This document shows, piece after piece, positions 1-8,959 of a DNA stretch of 64,000 nt; the first letter of the stretch is position 1; every line of letters begins with the position of its first letter. The position numbers were made by a program, and so were the translations under genes. Origin of the DNA: UBA1479 sp002706405 (lineage in GTDB: Bacteria; Pseudomonadota; Alphaproteobacteria; Rhodospirillales; Casp-alpha2); the NCBI GenBank assembly GCA_963972255.1, contig CAXATO010000013.1, positions 1-64,000 of the forward strand, given 5' to 3'. The notes under the pieces were generated by a model. The model made no database searches and was not told the DNA's origin. It saw only the letters and a list, made by a program, of their open reading frames with translations.

Positions 1-3000
1 GTTCGCGGTTGTCCTGGTTCTGCAGCACCGCGTCGGTGGTGCGCAGGCGCGCTTCGAACAGGCCGTGGGCGGCCTGGCCCTCGGCCCCGGCACCATAGGC
101 ATAGCCGCCCCAGGCGACATATGCCTTGGCGAGATCGTCTTCCGTCTCCCAGCCCTTTTCGTCGATCAATGCCTGCAGCCCGGCTCCGTAAGACCCCGGC
201 ATGGAGCCGAACACGCGGTACGCGGCGCGGCGGAAGGCGGCGTCCTGATCGCCGTCGCCCTTGGCGGCGATCGCCGCCGCCTCGGCCTGGACCCGGGCGG
301 CCAGCGGATTGTCCGCTTCCGTCTCGTCCAGCGCGGCCACGGCGCGCACGGCGGAATCGAACAGATCGATCAGGCCCGGAAAGGCATCGCGGAAAAAGCC
401 CGAGATACGAAGCGTCACGTCGATGCGCGGGCGGCCGAGGACGGAAACGGGCAGCACCTCGAACCCGGTGACCCGGCGGGACGGACCGTCCCATTGCGGC
501 TTGACCCCCAGCAGGGCCAGGGCCTGGGCGATGTCGTCGCCGCCCGTGCGCATGTTGGACGTGCCCCAGGCGGAGATCGCGATGGACTTGGGCCAGTCGC
601 CGTGGTCCTGGGCGTGGCGTTCGACCAGCAGGCTCGCCGCCTTCCAGCCCAGTTGCCAGGCGGCCGGGGTCGGCACCGTGCGGGTATCGACGGAATAAAA
701 ATTGCGCCCCGTGGGCAGCACGTCGGGGCGTCCCCGCGTCGGCGCCCCGGACGGACCCGGCGGCACGAAGCGTCCGTCCAAACCCGTCAGCACACCCTGA
801 ATTTCCGCCGCGCCCGAAGCCTCGACCGCCGGGCGCAGCTGGCCCTGGATGAACTCAAGCACGGGGGCCGACGTGGTCCAGGCCGGATCAGGAGTGGCGT
901 CGCCCGCGACCAAGGCCGCCGCGAGAATTTCCAGCCGCTCCACCACATCGCCCGCCGTGCGCCAGGGCGCGTCCGTATTGTCCAACACCGCGGGGCGCGC
1001 GCCGGTCCAGGGGGCGGCCATGTCGCAATCGAGGGGATCGAAGTCGGCCCCCAAATCCAGGTCCGCCGCGAGCGCGCGCAGCAAGGAGGCGTCTTCCGGT
1101 CCCGGTCCCCGCGGCACGCGGGCCAGGGCCACCAGCAGGTCGGTCAGCAGCCGGCCCGTCGGCGACAGACCCAGAATGTGCAGGCCGTCCCTGATCTGCA
1201 TTTCCTTGAGCTCGCACAGATAATTGTCGAGCTTGGCCAACTGGTCGCCGGACACGTCGTCGTCCGCCATGCCGCAATCGGCACCGATACCCGTGGCGTG
1301 GCAGAGGGTAAGGATGTCTTTTTCCAACACCTTCAGGCGGCGGCGATCGACGCCGGCGGCCTCGTAATATTCATCGACCAGAGCTTCCAGGTCCTTCAGG
1401 GGCCCGTAGCTTTCGGCGCGGGTCAAGGGCGGGGTCAGATGGTCGACGATGACGGCGGCCGCCCGGCGCTTGGCCTGGGTGCCCTCCCCCGGATCATTGA
1501 CGATGAAGGGATAGATGTTGGGCAGGGGGCCCAGGGCCGCTTCCGGAAAGCAGTCTCGCGACAGGGCGAGCGACTTGCCCGGCAGCCATTCCAGATTGCC
1601 GTGCTTGCCCATATGGACCACGGCGTCGGCGCGGAAGTTTTCCCGCAGCCAGGCATGGAAGGCGAGATAGCTGTGCGGCGGCACCAGGTCCGGGTCGTGA
1701 TAGCTGGATTTGGGATCGATGTTGTAGCCGCGCGCCGGTTGCAGACAGATCGCCGCATTGCCGCAGCGAAAGGCCGCCACGGCGAAATGTCCGCAGTCGA
1801 GGGAGCCCGGGCGGAAGAAGGGATCGGTTTCCGCCGGGCCCCAACGGTCCGTCACCGCATCCTGGACGGACTTGGGCAGGCTGCCGAAGAACATCTGGTA
1901 TTCGTTGAAGGGCAGGACCTCGTCCCAGGTGCGGGACGCCAGGGCGGTCAGATCGTTGGTCGGCCCGGCCAGCAGCCGTTGCACCAAAGCGTCGCCGTCT
2001 TCCGGAATGTCGGCGACGCGGTATCCCGCCGCCGCCATCGCATTCAGCAGCTTGACCGTCGCCGCCGGCGTATCCAGCCCGACCCCGTTGCCGATGCGCC
2101 CGTCCCGGTTTGGGTAGTTGGCCAGCACCAGGGCGACGCGGCGCTCTTCCCGGGTTTTATTTGCAAGCCGCGCCCAGGCCGATGCCAGATCGGCCACGAA
2201 ATCGACCCGGTCGGGGACCGGTTCGTAGCGCACGATATCGGTTTCGGTCGCATCGTCGCGCCGGGCCCGGCCCTTGAACGACACGGCGCGGGTGATGATC
2301 CGCCCGTCCACTTCCGGCAGGGCCACGTTCATGGCGATGTCGCGGGGGCCCAGGCCGAAGGTGCCCGATTGCCAGCCGTCCAGATTGCCGCCGGAGAACA
2401 CGGCCTGCAGCACGGGCGCCCCTGGCTGGTCCAAGGGCCCCGGTGCCCGCCCCCCGCCCAGCTTGTCCGTGCCCGGCGCGGTGACGGCGAAGCCCGTCGT
2501 GTTGATGACCACGGCCGGGGGTGCGTCGGCGAAAAATCCTTCCAGGGTCGCCGCCGAGACCGCGTCCTTCAGACTTTTCACGTAAACCGGCAGGGCATTG
2601 AGCCCGGCCCGGCCCAGGGAGGTAACCAGGGCGTCGACGGCGTCCAGGTTCCCCGCCTGCATGAGGGCGCGATAGAACACCAGCGCCGCCACGGGGGCGT
2701 CTTTGGTCCAGCGGCTGCGGAGCGCCTCCAGGTCCGGCACCGCTGCATCGGGCCAGTAAAGCCCGCAGGGTAAAAGCGGCTCCGGCTCCAGCCAGTCGTC
2801 ATCGCCGGCCCCGATCAGGGACGCCGCATAATCCAAAAACCGGTCCGCATTGGTCGGCCCGCCCTGCACCAGATATTGCCACAGGCGATGCTGGGCCGCC
2901 TGCGGCAGGGTCGACCAGTCGGCCAGTTCCGCGTCGGGCGCGTCGTCGCCGGGCAGGATGGCGAGCGCAATGCCCTTGGCCATGGCCGTTTGGGCGACCT

Positions 3001-3304
3001 GTTCCACGCCGTAGGGCCAGTAGGCCCGCCCGCCCAAAAGCCGCACGACGACCAGACGCGCCTGGGCGATCACGGCGTCGACGTACAGATCGACGCTCAT
3101 GTTGTGGCTCAGATGCATGACGTTGGCGAGCCGCAGGGAGGGGGACCCGGGCGTGCCGCTCATCCGCCGGGCCTGGGCGTCGGCCAGGGCCGCCAGTTCC
3201 GTGTCGGCGGCGGACAGCACGACGATGTCGCCCGGCGTCTGGCCCAGGTCCAGGGCCTCCGTTCCGTCGTCGACAATGCCGGGCTGGGCGGCGAGAAGAT
3301 GCAA
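1..3304 (-). CDS. cobN: cobaltochelatase subunit CobN (3' end outside window)
   Basis: Large subunit of the ATP-dependent aerobic cobaltochelatase, which inserts cobalt into hydrogenobyrinate a,c-diamide together with the CobS/CobT AAA+ partners (the chelatase ones, not the cobS and cobT of this window). About 1101 codons lie inside the window and the frame is still open at the edge; the family is usually near 1250 residues. The start is a TTG giving MHLLAAQPG, the usual CobN N-terminus, with GGAG seven bases before it. Recognisable segments are NVMHLSHNMSVDLY early, NDPGEGTQAKRR in the middle and YVAWGGYAYG near the edge. It follows cobW by 75 bp and is last of the visible cobalamin operon. 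Confidence 0.95.
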   Translation of the reverse strand, partial: MHLLAAQPGIVDDGTEALDLGQTPGDIVVLSAADTELAALADAQARRMSGTPGSPSLRLANVMHLSHNMSVDLYVDAVIAQARLVVVRLLGGRAYWPYGVEQVAQTAMAKGIALAILPGDDAPDAELADWSTLPQAAQHRLWQYLVQGGPTNADRFLDYAASLIGAGDDDWLEPEPLLPCGLYWPDAAVPDLEALRSRWTKDAPVAALVFYRALMQAGNLDAVDALVTSLGRAGLNALPVYVKSLKDAVSAATLEGFFADAPPAVVINTTGFAVTAPGTDKLGGGRAPGPLDQPGAPVLQAVFSGGNLDGWQSGTFGLGPRDIAMNVALPEVDGRIITRAVSFKGRARRDDATETDIVRYEPVPDRVDFVADLASAWARLANKTREERRVALVLANYPNRDGRIGNGVGLDTPAATVKLLNAMAAAGYRVADIPEDGDALVQRLLAGPTNDLTALASRTWDEVLPFNEYQMFFGSLPKSVQDAVTDRWGPAETDPFFRPGSLDCGHFAVAAFRCGNAAICLQPARGYNIDPKSSYHDPDLVPPHSYLAFHAWLRENFRADAVVHMGKHGNLEWLPGKSLALSRDCFPEAALGPLPNIYPFIVNDPGEGTQAKRRAAAVIVDHLTPPLTRAESYGPLKDLEALVDEYYEAAGVDRRRLKVLEKDILTLCHATGIGADCGMADDDVSGDQLAKLDNYLCELKEMQIRDGLHILGLSPTGRLLTDLLVALARVPRGPGPEDASLLRALAADLDLGADFDPLDCDMAAPWTGARPAVLDNTDAPWRTAGDVVERLEILAAALVAGDATPDPAWTTSAPVLEFIQGQLRPAVEASGAAEIQGVLTGLDGRFVPPGPSGAPTRGRPDVLPTGRNFYSVDTRTVPTPAAWQLGWKAASLLVERHAQDHGDWPKSIAISAWGTSNMRTGGDDIAQALALLGVKPQWDGPSRRVTGFEVLPVSVLGRPRIDVTLRISGFFRDAFPGLIDLFDSAVRAVAALDETEADNPLAARVQAEAAAIAAKGDGDQDAAFRRAAYRVFGSMPGSYGAGLQALIDEKGWETEDDLAKAYVAWGGYAYGAGAEGQAAHGLFEARLRTTDAVLQNQDNRE

Positions 3305-3379
3305 GATCAGGCTCCGCTGTTCTGAACGCTGCGGTCTTTTATATAGGAGAGGCGGCGGGCAAACCGAACCCCGCCGGGC

Positions 3380-4402
3380 CTAACCCCGGAGGGCGCGGGC
3401 CACGGCGTCCCGGTCCAGGCCCTGCAGGCCGATGACGACCAGACGGGTTTCCGGCGCTTCGCCGTCCGCCCAGGGACGGTCGTAATAGCCGTCGACCCGT
3501 GACCCCACACCCTGAATGACATGGCGGCGCGGCTTGCCCGCGACATGGACGAAGCCCTTCACGCGCAGAATGCCGTGGTCGCGGGCGGCGGCTTCGATGC
3601 GGGATTTCAGGGCCTCCGGGTCGGCGGAGCCGGCGATCCGCACTTCGAAGCTGTCGAAGTCGTCGTGATCGTGGTCGTCCTCGCCCTCGTGATGGGACGG
3701 GCGGGCGTCGAGATCGTCCTCGGCCCCGGCCTGAAGGCCCAGCAGCACGTTGGCGTCGATCTGCCCGTGACGGGTTTCGACGATCTTCACCTGGCGCGGC
3801 AGTTCGGCCTCGACGATCGCCCGCGCGGCGGCCAGGCCCGCCGTATCGGTCAGGTCGGCCTTGTTCAGCAGCACCATGTCGGCGGACAGCAGCTGGTCCT
3901 CGAACACTTCTTCCAGGGGCGAATGATGGTCCAGGTTGTCGTCGTCTTCGCGCTGGGCCGCGACAGCGTCGGGATCATGGGCGAAGCGGCCCGCCGCCAC
4001 GGCGGGGGCGTCGACCACGGCGATCACCCCGTCGACGGTGACCCGGGCGCGGATTTCCGGCCAGGTGAAGGCCTTGACCAGGGGCTTGGGCAGGGCCAGG
4101 CCGGATGTTTCGATAACGATATGGTCTGGCGGGTTCGGCCGGTCGAGCAGCATTTCCATGGTCGGCAGGAAATCGTCGGCGACGGTGCAGCAGATGCAGC
4201 CGTTGGCCAGCTCGACCACGTCGTCTTCGGCGCAGCCTTCGATGGCGCAGCCGTTGATGACCTCGCGGTCGACACCCAGATCCCCGAATTCGTTGATCAC
4301 CAAGGCGATTCGCCGGCCACCCGCGTTCTGCAGCAGGTGACGGATCAGGGTCGTCTTACCGGCGCCGAGGAAGCCGGTGATCACGGTGGCGGGGATTTTC
4401 AT
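3380..4402 (-). CDS. cobW: CobW family GTPase / metallochaperone
   Basis: G3E-family P-loop GTPase of 340 residues, the type thought to supply cobalt to the cobaltochelatase (family knowledge). The start was chosen at MKIPATVITGF because the Walker A motif GFLGAGKTT begins at once; the same frame is open upstream but there overlaps cobU. The metal-binding CICC motif (NGCICCTV) follows, then NKAD for guanine specificity. A His/Asp-rich loop (HHEGEDDHDHDD) before the C-terminal domain is typical of metal-handling members. It lies 29 bp after cobU and directly before cobN, which supports the cobalt role. Confidence 0.93.
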   Translation of the reverse strand: MKIPATVITGFLGAGKTTLIRHLLQNAGGRRIALVINEFGDLGVDREVINGCAIEGCAEDDVVELANGCICCTVADDFLPTMEMLLDRPNPPDHIVIETSGLALPKPLVKAFTWPEIRARVTVDGVIAVVDAPAVAAGRFAHDPDAVAAQREDDDNLDHHSPLEEVFEDQLLSADMVLLNKADLTDTAGLAAARAIVEAELPRQVKIVETRHGQIDANVLLGLQAGAEDDLDARPSHHEGEDDHDHDDFDSFEVRIAGSADPEALKSRIEAAARDHGILRVKGFVHVAGKPRRHVIQGVGSRVDGYYDRPWADGEAPETRLVVIGLQGLDRDAVARALRG

Positions 4403-4431
4403 GGATGCGGGAGAACCTTGTTTTGCGACAA

Positions 4432-4965
4432 TTAAAGGGGAGCGCCCTTGAGCACGAGCGGCAGGCCGGCCGCCGTGAATAGCACACGGTCGGCGCGCTG
4501 GGCCAGCCGCTGATTGGCCAGCCCCGCCGCATCGGCGAAGGCACGGGCCAGGGCGTTGGCCGGAATGACGCCCAGGCCGACCTCGTTGGACACGAACACC
4601 ACGGGCCCGGCCAGGCCGTCGAGCCCCTGGGCCAGGGCCTCGACCTCGGCTGCGGGGTCGCGCCCGGCGGCCATCAGATTGGACAGCCAAAGCGTCAGGC
4701 AATCGACCAGCACCGGGCGGTCGGCGGCGGCGTGCTCGCGAATCTGGCCGAGAATATCCAAAGGCTCCTCGATGGTTTCCCAATCGGGGCCGCGGCGGGC
4801 CTGATGGGTGGCGATGCGGTCCGTCATCTCCCCGTCCCGGGCCTCGGCCGTGGCCAGGTAGAGGCCGCCGCCGGCCGCGTCCTCGATCAGGGTTTCCGCC
4901 AGCTTACTTTTGCCCGAACGCTGGCCGCCCAGGATCAGGGTCACCGGCGGCAGACCGCCTTCCAT
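4432..4965 (-). CDS. cobU: bifunctional adenosylcobinamide kinase / adenosylcobinamide-phosphate guanylyltransferase
   Basis: Converts adenosylcobinamide to its phosphate and then to GDP-cobinamide, the activated lower half-acceptor used by CobS. 177 residues, normal length for the CobU/CobP family. The P-loop GGQRSGKSKLAE is at residues 13-24, and the conserved VDCLTLWLSNLM and VSNEVGLGVIP segments follow. The gene begins one base after the stop of the phosphatase gene, so the two are probably translationally coupled. Called cobP in Pseudomonas nomenclature. Confidence 0.94.
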   Translation of the reverse strand: MEGGLPPVTLILGGQRSGKSKLAETLIEDAAGGGLYLATAEARDGEMTDRIATHQARRGPDWETIEEPLDILGQIREHAAADRPVLVDCLTLWLSNLMAAGRDPAAEVEALAQGLDGLAGPVVFVSNEVGLGVIPANALARAFADAAGLANQRLAQRADRVLFTAAGLPLVLKGAPL

Positions 4966-4966
4966 G

Positions 4967-5641
4967 TCAGTGGCCCCCTTTAACGAGCGGCGTCACCGCA
5001 TGGGGTGGCGCATTGACCCGCACGATGCGCCAGGCCCCGCCGCGCCCGCGCAGCAACCCGCCCTGGACATGCTCCAGACAGGTCACCGACAGAGTCGAGA
5101 TGGAAAAGGACATGGCCCCTTCGGGCGTCAGGCCGAGCGAATGGGCCATGGCGGCGCGGATGGTCCCGCCATGGGTCACGGCGACGATGTCCCGGCCCGT
5201 GTGGTCCGCGGTATAGCGCTCGATCACCCCGGACACGCGGGCGATCTGGTCGGCGAAGCTTTCGCCGCCGGGCGGGCGGGAGCGGGCCGGGGTTTCCCAG
5301 AACTGGCGGAAGGTTTCCGGATCGCGGGCTTCCATCTCGTCCCAGGTCGAGCCCTGCCAGTCGCCAAAGGATTGTTCGCCCAGGTGTTCCTCGGCGATGG
5401 GGGCGGGAAACTCCAAGCCTTCCTCGCGGATCGCCTGGGCGGTCTTATGAGTGCGCGACAAATGACTGGTCAGCCAGACCGCGTCGGCGGGAAGCGCCCC
5501 CGCCAGGGCGCGGAAGCTGTCCCGGTCGGACACGTCGCAGGGCACGTCGTTGCCGCCGTAGATGGTGCCGACCACGGACGGCACGGGGGCATGGCGCACC
5601 CACCACCAGCGGGTCACATTGGTATCGGATTTTTTCGTCAC
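4967..5641 (-). CDS. histidine phosphatase family protein, probable alpha-ribazole phosphatase (CobC-like)
   Basis: Phosphoglycerate-mutase-like phosphatase of 224 residues. The catalytic signature is VRHAPVPS near the N-terminus (RHA in place of the more common RHG), and the second active-site histidine is in THGGTIRAAMA. Its place between cobS and cobU suggests removal of phosphate from alpha-ribazole phosphate or adenosylcobalamin phosphate, the CobC role; that is inferred from context, because the family acts on many substrates. The GTG start overlaps the cobS stop codon by four bases (GTGA), a classic coupling arrangement. Confidence 0.8.
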   Translation of the reverse strand: MTKKSDTNVTRWWWVRHAPVPSVVGTIYGGNDVPCDVSDRDSFRALAGALPADAVWLTSHLSRTHKTAQAIREEGLEFPAPIAEEHLGEQSFGDWQGSTWDEMEARDPETFRQFWETPARSRPPGGESFADQIARVSGVIERYTADHTGRDIVAVTHGGTIRAAMAHSLGLTPEGAMSFSISTLSVTCLEHVQGGLLRGRGGAWRIVRVNAPPHAVTPLVKGGH

Positions 5642-6453
5642 AGGTTGATCTCCACCGTTGCCGCCGCCAGATAGACGGCGATTTCCACGGTCTGTTGTTG
5701 TGCGCCCAGGGTGTCGCCCGTATGGCCGCCGACCGCCGCATGCATGGCCCAGCAGGCGAACAGGCCCGCCGCCAACCCCGCCGCCGCCAGGGTACCGACC
5801 CCGGGACCCAGGGCGGGCCAAAGCGGGACCAGCGCCGCAAACCCCAGAACCAAGGCCAGCGCCGCCGCCCAAACCGGCGGCCGCCCGGCCGTCTTGCCCA
5901 ATCCGTCGGCCCGCGCCGGGGACAGGGCGATCATCGTCGGCACCAGGGCCGCGCGGGACAAGGCCGCCGCCGCAACCAGGACCAGGGCCGCCGTACCCGG
6001 CGCGGCGAGGGATGCCAGCGCCGTCGCCTTCAACCCGGTCGCGAACACCAGCGCCAGGACGCCGAAGGCGCCGATATGAGAATCGCGCATCACAGCGAGC
6101 CGCCGGTCGCGGCCCGCAACCCCCAGGCCGTCGGCGAAATCGGCGAGGCCGTCTTCGTGCAAGGCGCCGGTCACCACGGCCATGACGGCCAGGGCGAGCA
6201 GAGCCGCGCCCAACGGATGCAGGCCCGATCCCGCCGTCGCCAGCAGAACCGCCGCCCCGGCGCCGGCGACCGCCACGCCCGCCAACGGAAAGGCCCAGCC
6301 GGCGCGGGCCAGGGCACCGGGTTCGGCATCGTGACGCGCCGGTACGGGCAGGCGGGTCAGGAACGCCACGGCCAGCAAGGCATCGTCCCACGGCCGCCAG
6401 GGCCGGGGGCGGCCGGTCGGGTCGACATCGGGGGCGGGATTGTCCGTCGCCAC
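5638..6453 (-). CDS. cobS: adenosylcobinamide-GDP ribazoletransferase (cobalamin synthase)
   Basis: Inner-membrane enzyme joining GDP-cobinamide and alpha-ribazole (or its phosphate) to give adenosylcobalamin or its phosphate. 271 residues with several hydrophobic segments rich in Ala, Val and Leu. The family motif ALHEDGLADFADGLG is present about residues 97-111, and GGHTGDTLGA near the end. The start is GTG with AAGGAG six bases upstream. First gene of the leftward operon cobS-phosphatase-cobU-cobW-cobN; also called cobV. Only 115 bp separates it from the divergent cobT, too short for a normal cobalamin riboswitch. Confidence 0.93.
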   Translation of the reverse strand: MATDNPAPDVDPTGRPRPWRPWDDALLAVAFLTRLPVPARHDAEPGALARAGWAFPLAGVAVAGAGAAVLLATAGSGLHPLGAALLALAVMAVVTGALHEDGLADFADGLGVAGRDRRLAVMRDSHIGAFGVLALVFATGLKATALASLAAPGTAALVLVAAAALSRAALVPTMIALSPARADGLGKTAGRPPVWAAALALVLGFAALVPLWPALGPGVGTLAAAGLAAGLFACWAMHAAVGGHTGDTLGAQQQTVEIAVYLAAATVEINL

Positions 6454-6568
6454 GGGGTGCTCCTTGCGGGATCAAGCGGGGCCGCGGCCGACGAAACGGG
6501 AAATTCCCGTCGCCAGCACGGCCGATTGGGTTATATGTGACCGACCCCGATAAAGGAAACAAGACCTC

Positions 6569-7585
6569 GTGCCCCAAATCGACCCGCCGCCTGATCCCGC
6601 TGCCCTGCTGACCGACCTGCCGGACCCGGACCCGGACGCCCAGGCCGCCGTGCGCGCCCGCGACGCGGTGCTGACCAAGCCCGCCGGATCGCTGGGCCGG
6701 CTCGAGGAGCTCACGGAATGGCTGGCCGGCTGGCAAGGCAGCGCCCAGCCCCGCGCCGACCGGGTCCAGGCCCTGGTGTTCGCCGGCAACCACGGGGTCG
6801 CGGCCCAGGGCGTGTCCGCCTTTCCGCCCGAGGTCACGGCCCAGATGGTCGCCAATTTCCAGGCCGGGGGCGCGGCTGTGAACCAGTTGTGCCGGACCTT
6901 CGGCGTCGATCTGGCCGTCATCCCCTTGGACCTGGACAATCCCACCGCCGACTTCACCCAAGGCCCGGCCATGACGGCGGCAGACTTCGCGGGCGCCTTC
7001 CAAGCGGGGGCCGATGCCGTCAGCGATCAGGCGGACCTGCTGTGCATCGGGGAGATGGGCATCGCCAATACCACCGCCGCCGCCGCCATCTGCCTGAGCC
7101 TGTTCGGCGGCACGGGGGCCGACTGGGCCGGGCCGGGCACCGGGCTGCCGTCGGCGGGCGTGTCGGCCAAGGCCGCCGTGATCGAGCGCGCGGTGGCGGT
7201 CAACGGGGTCGACCCCGCGGACGGCTTGTCCGTGCTGCGGACCCTGGGCGGGCGGGAACTGGCCGCCATGGCCGGGGCCGTAGCCAAGGCTCGAAAGCAG
7301 GGCGTGCCGGTCTTGCTCGACGGGTTCGTATCGGGCGCGGCGGCGGCTTGTCTTCAGGCCGCGCGGCCGGGCGCCCTCGACCATTGCCGGGCGGCGCATC
7401 TGTCGGCGGAGCCGGGCCATGCGCGGCTGCTCGATTGCCTGAACATGACGCCCTTGCTGCAATTGGACATGCGGCTGGGGGAGGCTTCGGGGGCGGTGCT
7501 GGCGGTCGGGTTGGTGCGGGCGGCCCTGGCCTGTCATTCAGGCATGGCGACCTTCGACAGTGCGGGCGTCAGCGGCAGGGACTAG
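6569..7585 (+). CDS. cobT: nicotinate-nucleotide--dimethylbenzimidazole phosphoribosyltransferase
   Basis: Transfers phosphoribose from nicotinate mononucleotide to dimethylbenzimidazole, giving alpha-ribazole phosphate for the lower ligand of cobalamin. 338 residues, normal for the family. Conserved stretches include VLTKPAGSLGRLEEL, FAGNHGVAAQGVSAFPPEVT, GEMGIANTT and LDGFVSGAAA; the catalytic glutamate is expected in the C-terminal part. The start is GTG. It is divergent from cobS, so the two arms of nucleotide-loop assembly share a 115-bp promoter region. This is the Salmonella-style cobT, not the chelatase CobT. Confidence 0.94.
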   Translation: MPQIDPPPDPAALLTDLPDPDPDAQAAVRARDAVLTKPAGSLGRLEELTEWLAGWQGSAQPRADRVQALVFAGNHGVAAQGVSAFPPEVTAQMVANFQAGGAAVNQLCRTFGVDLAVIPLDLDNPTADFTQGPAMTAADFAGAFQAGADAVSDQADLLCIGEMGIANTTAAAAICLSLFGGTGADWAGPGTGLPSAGVSAKAAVIERAVAVNGVDPADGLSVLRTLGGRELAAMAGAVAKARKQGVPVLLDGFVSGAAAACLQAARPGALDHCRAAHLSAEPGHARLLDCLNMTPLLQLDMRLGEASGAVLAVGLVRAALACHSGMATFDSAGVSGRD

Positions 7586-7603
7586 CCCGGCCGGCATCTC
7601 CGT

Positions 7604-8914
7604 TCAGTCGACCATTTCCTCGTCTTCGTCTTCCGGCGAGGTGCCGCGCTGAATGCGGTGCTTCAGCTTCAGCAGGTCGCGGCGCCGGCCGTCTTCGGCG
7701 ATCAGGCCTTCGATGAAGCGGCCCTGGAAGCGGTCGATGCCGACGGAGCGGCCGAATTCCACGGATTCACGGGTATCACATCGGCACATGATCATCTTGC
7801 CGCCGCCGCCCGAGGCCGCGATCTGACGCAGCCGTTCCTTGACGTCGTCACCGGCGTCGGCAAGCGCCGGGGTCCAGATCAGCTTGGCATGGTCGCAGCC
7901 CAGCTTTTCCCGGTCGACCAGGAACATGGTCTGCATGGTCAGGCCGTCGAGCAGCACCCGATAGCCCCGTTCCTGCACGAACTCACGGGCGATCAGAAAG
8001 GCCGGCAGGTCGGAGAAGATGTCTTCCTTCTGTAGCTCGATGACCATGGCGCCGCGGCGCGAGGCGGAGACGTTGTCGTCGAACACCTGGAATTCATCCG
8101 ACAGCAAAGTCTTCACATTGGCGTTGATGGAGATCTCGCCGGTAATGGTGATGGCGTCGGTCTTCGACAGCATGGACAGCATGCGCTTATCCAGGGTTTC
8201 CGTCAGGTGATAGAACAGCCAGCGGTTGGAAGTCAGGTTGACCCCCGGCATCAGGGTCTCGCGCAGGTCGTTGATGGAAATGAACAGTTCGGAAAATTCC
8301 TGTTCCGGAATCAGCTTGCTGTCGACCTTGCAGACGAACTGACGGCGCACATAGTTGGACAGATCGGCGCGGCCGAGCGCGTCCTCGACCCGGGCCAGCA
8401 CGTCCGGCGTCAGGGGCTCGCCCTGTTCCTGCTTGGCGCGCAGCGACGAACGCGCATCCATGCGCGAGCGCACCTTGGTCAGGCGCACTTCCTCTTCCTC
8501 GGCCAGATCGCGGGCCAGACGCAGAATTTCGTCGTAGTCGTTGACCGCGTCGTACCAGGTCGCGAAGGGCTTTTCGTGGGTCGAGGCCTCGGCGATCAGG
8601 GGATCGTCGGAAAACAGGAACCGCACCTTCTGGACCACGGTTTCCACCTGCGGGCGGGCTTCTTCCTTGAAGGCGAAGATCAGGTCGGCGCTGCGCAGCG
8701 CGAACAGCTGACCCATGGTGGCGCTGATCAAGGGATCGAAGCTGGAGGTGGCGGCGCGGATATGTTGTTCGCGCCGGTTGAACGGGCGCAACTGCGACAG
8801 GTGGACATGCACGACCTGACGCCCGCCCCGGTGCTTTTCCAGGCGGCGCACATAGTCCAGCAGCAGGTTTTCCTGGCTGGGTATCGCTTTCTGTGCGTCG
8901 GGCGCCTTCGCCAT
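7604..8914 (-). CDS. degenerate EAL-domain-like protein (paralog 2)
   Basis: 436 residues. The C-terminal half follows the EAL phosphodiesterase fold: FISINDL around 211, SINANV near 262-267 where active enzymes have the vNlS strand, VIEL at 291-294, GYRVLLDG at 317-324 where active enzymes have LDDFG, AKLIW at 343-347, and FQG at 396-398. The EAL signature itself, the DDFGTG loop and the EGVE strand are missing, so c-di-GMP hydrolysis is unlikely. The N-terminal 110 residues may be a remnant of a GGDEF fold (inference; no GGDEF). An acidic tail ends the protein. It lies 45 bp after a 423-residue paralog, very probably in one transcript. Confidence 0.7.
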   Translation of the reverse strand: MAKAPDAQKAIPSQENLLLDYVRRLEKHRGGRQVVHVHLSQLRPFNRREQHIRAATSSFDPLISATMGQLFALRSADLIFAFKEEARPQVETVVQKVRFLFSDDPLIAEASTHEKPFATWYDAVNDYDEILRLARDLAEEEEVRLTKVRSRMDARSSLRAKQEQGEPLTPDVLARVEDALGRADLSNYVRRQFVCKVDSKLIPEQEFSELFISINDLRETLMPGVNLTSNRWLFYHLTETLDKRMLSMLSKTDAITITGEISINANVKTLLSDEFQVFDDNVSASRRGAMVIELQKEDIFSDLPAFLIAREFVQERGYRVLLDGLTMQTMFLVDREKLGCDHAKLIWTPALADAGDDVKERLRQIAASGGGGKMIMCRCDTRESVEFGRSVGIDRFQGRFIEGLIAEDGRRRDLLKLKHRIQRGTSPEDEDEEMVD

Positions 8915-8959
8915 GTTTTCGCCGTTTCCTGTTTCGTTTTCGGGTGCCGCCGCCGCGCC

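Noticed and set aside
65..2773. Long rightward open frame of 902 codons opposite cobN.
   Set aside because: Mirror of the leftward cobN frame in GC-rich DNA; low-complexity Gly/Arg/Gln-rich protein without a family match, while cobN motifs are clear.
4966..4972. GCCACTG on the leftward strand, like a B12-box core, near the cobU start.
   Set aside because: Single short match inside the end of the phosphatase gene, with no surrounding cobalamin riboswitch elements.
5695..6540. Rightward 281-codon frame opposite cobS.
   Set aside because: Arg/Gln/Gly-rich mirror frame of a GC-rich membrane protein gene.
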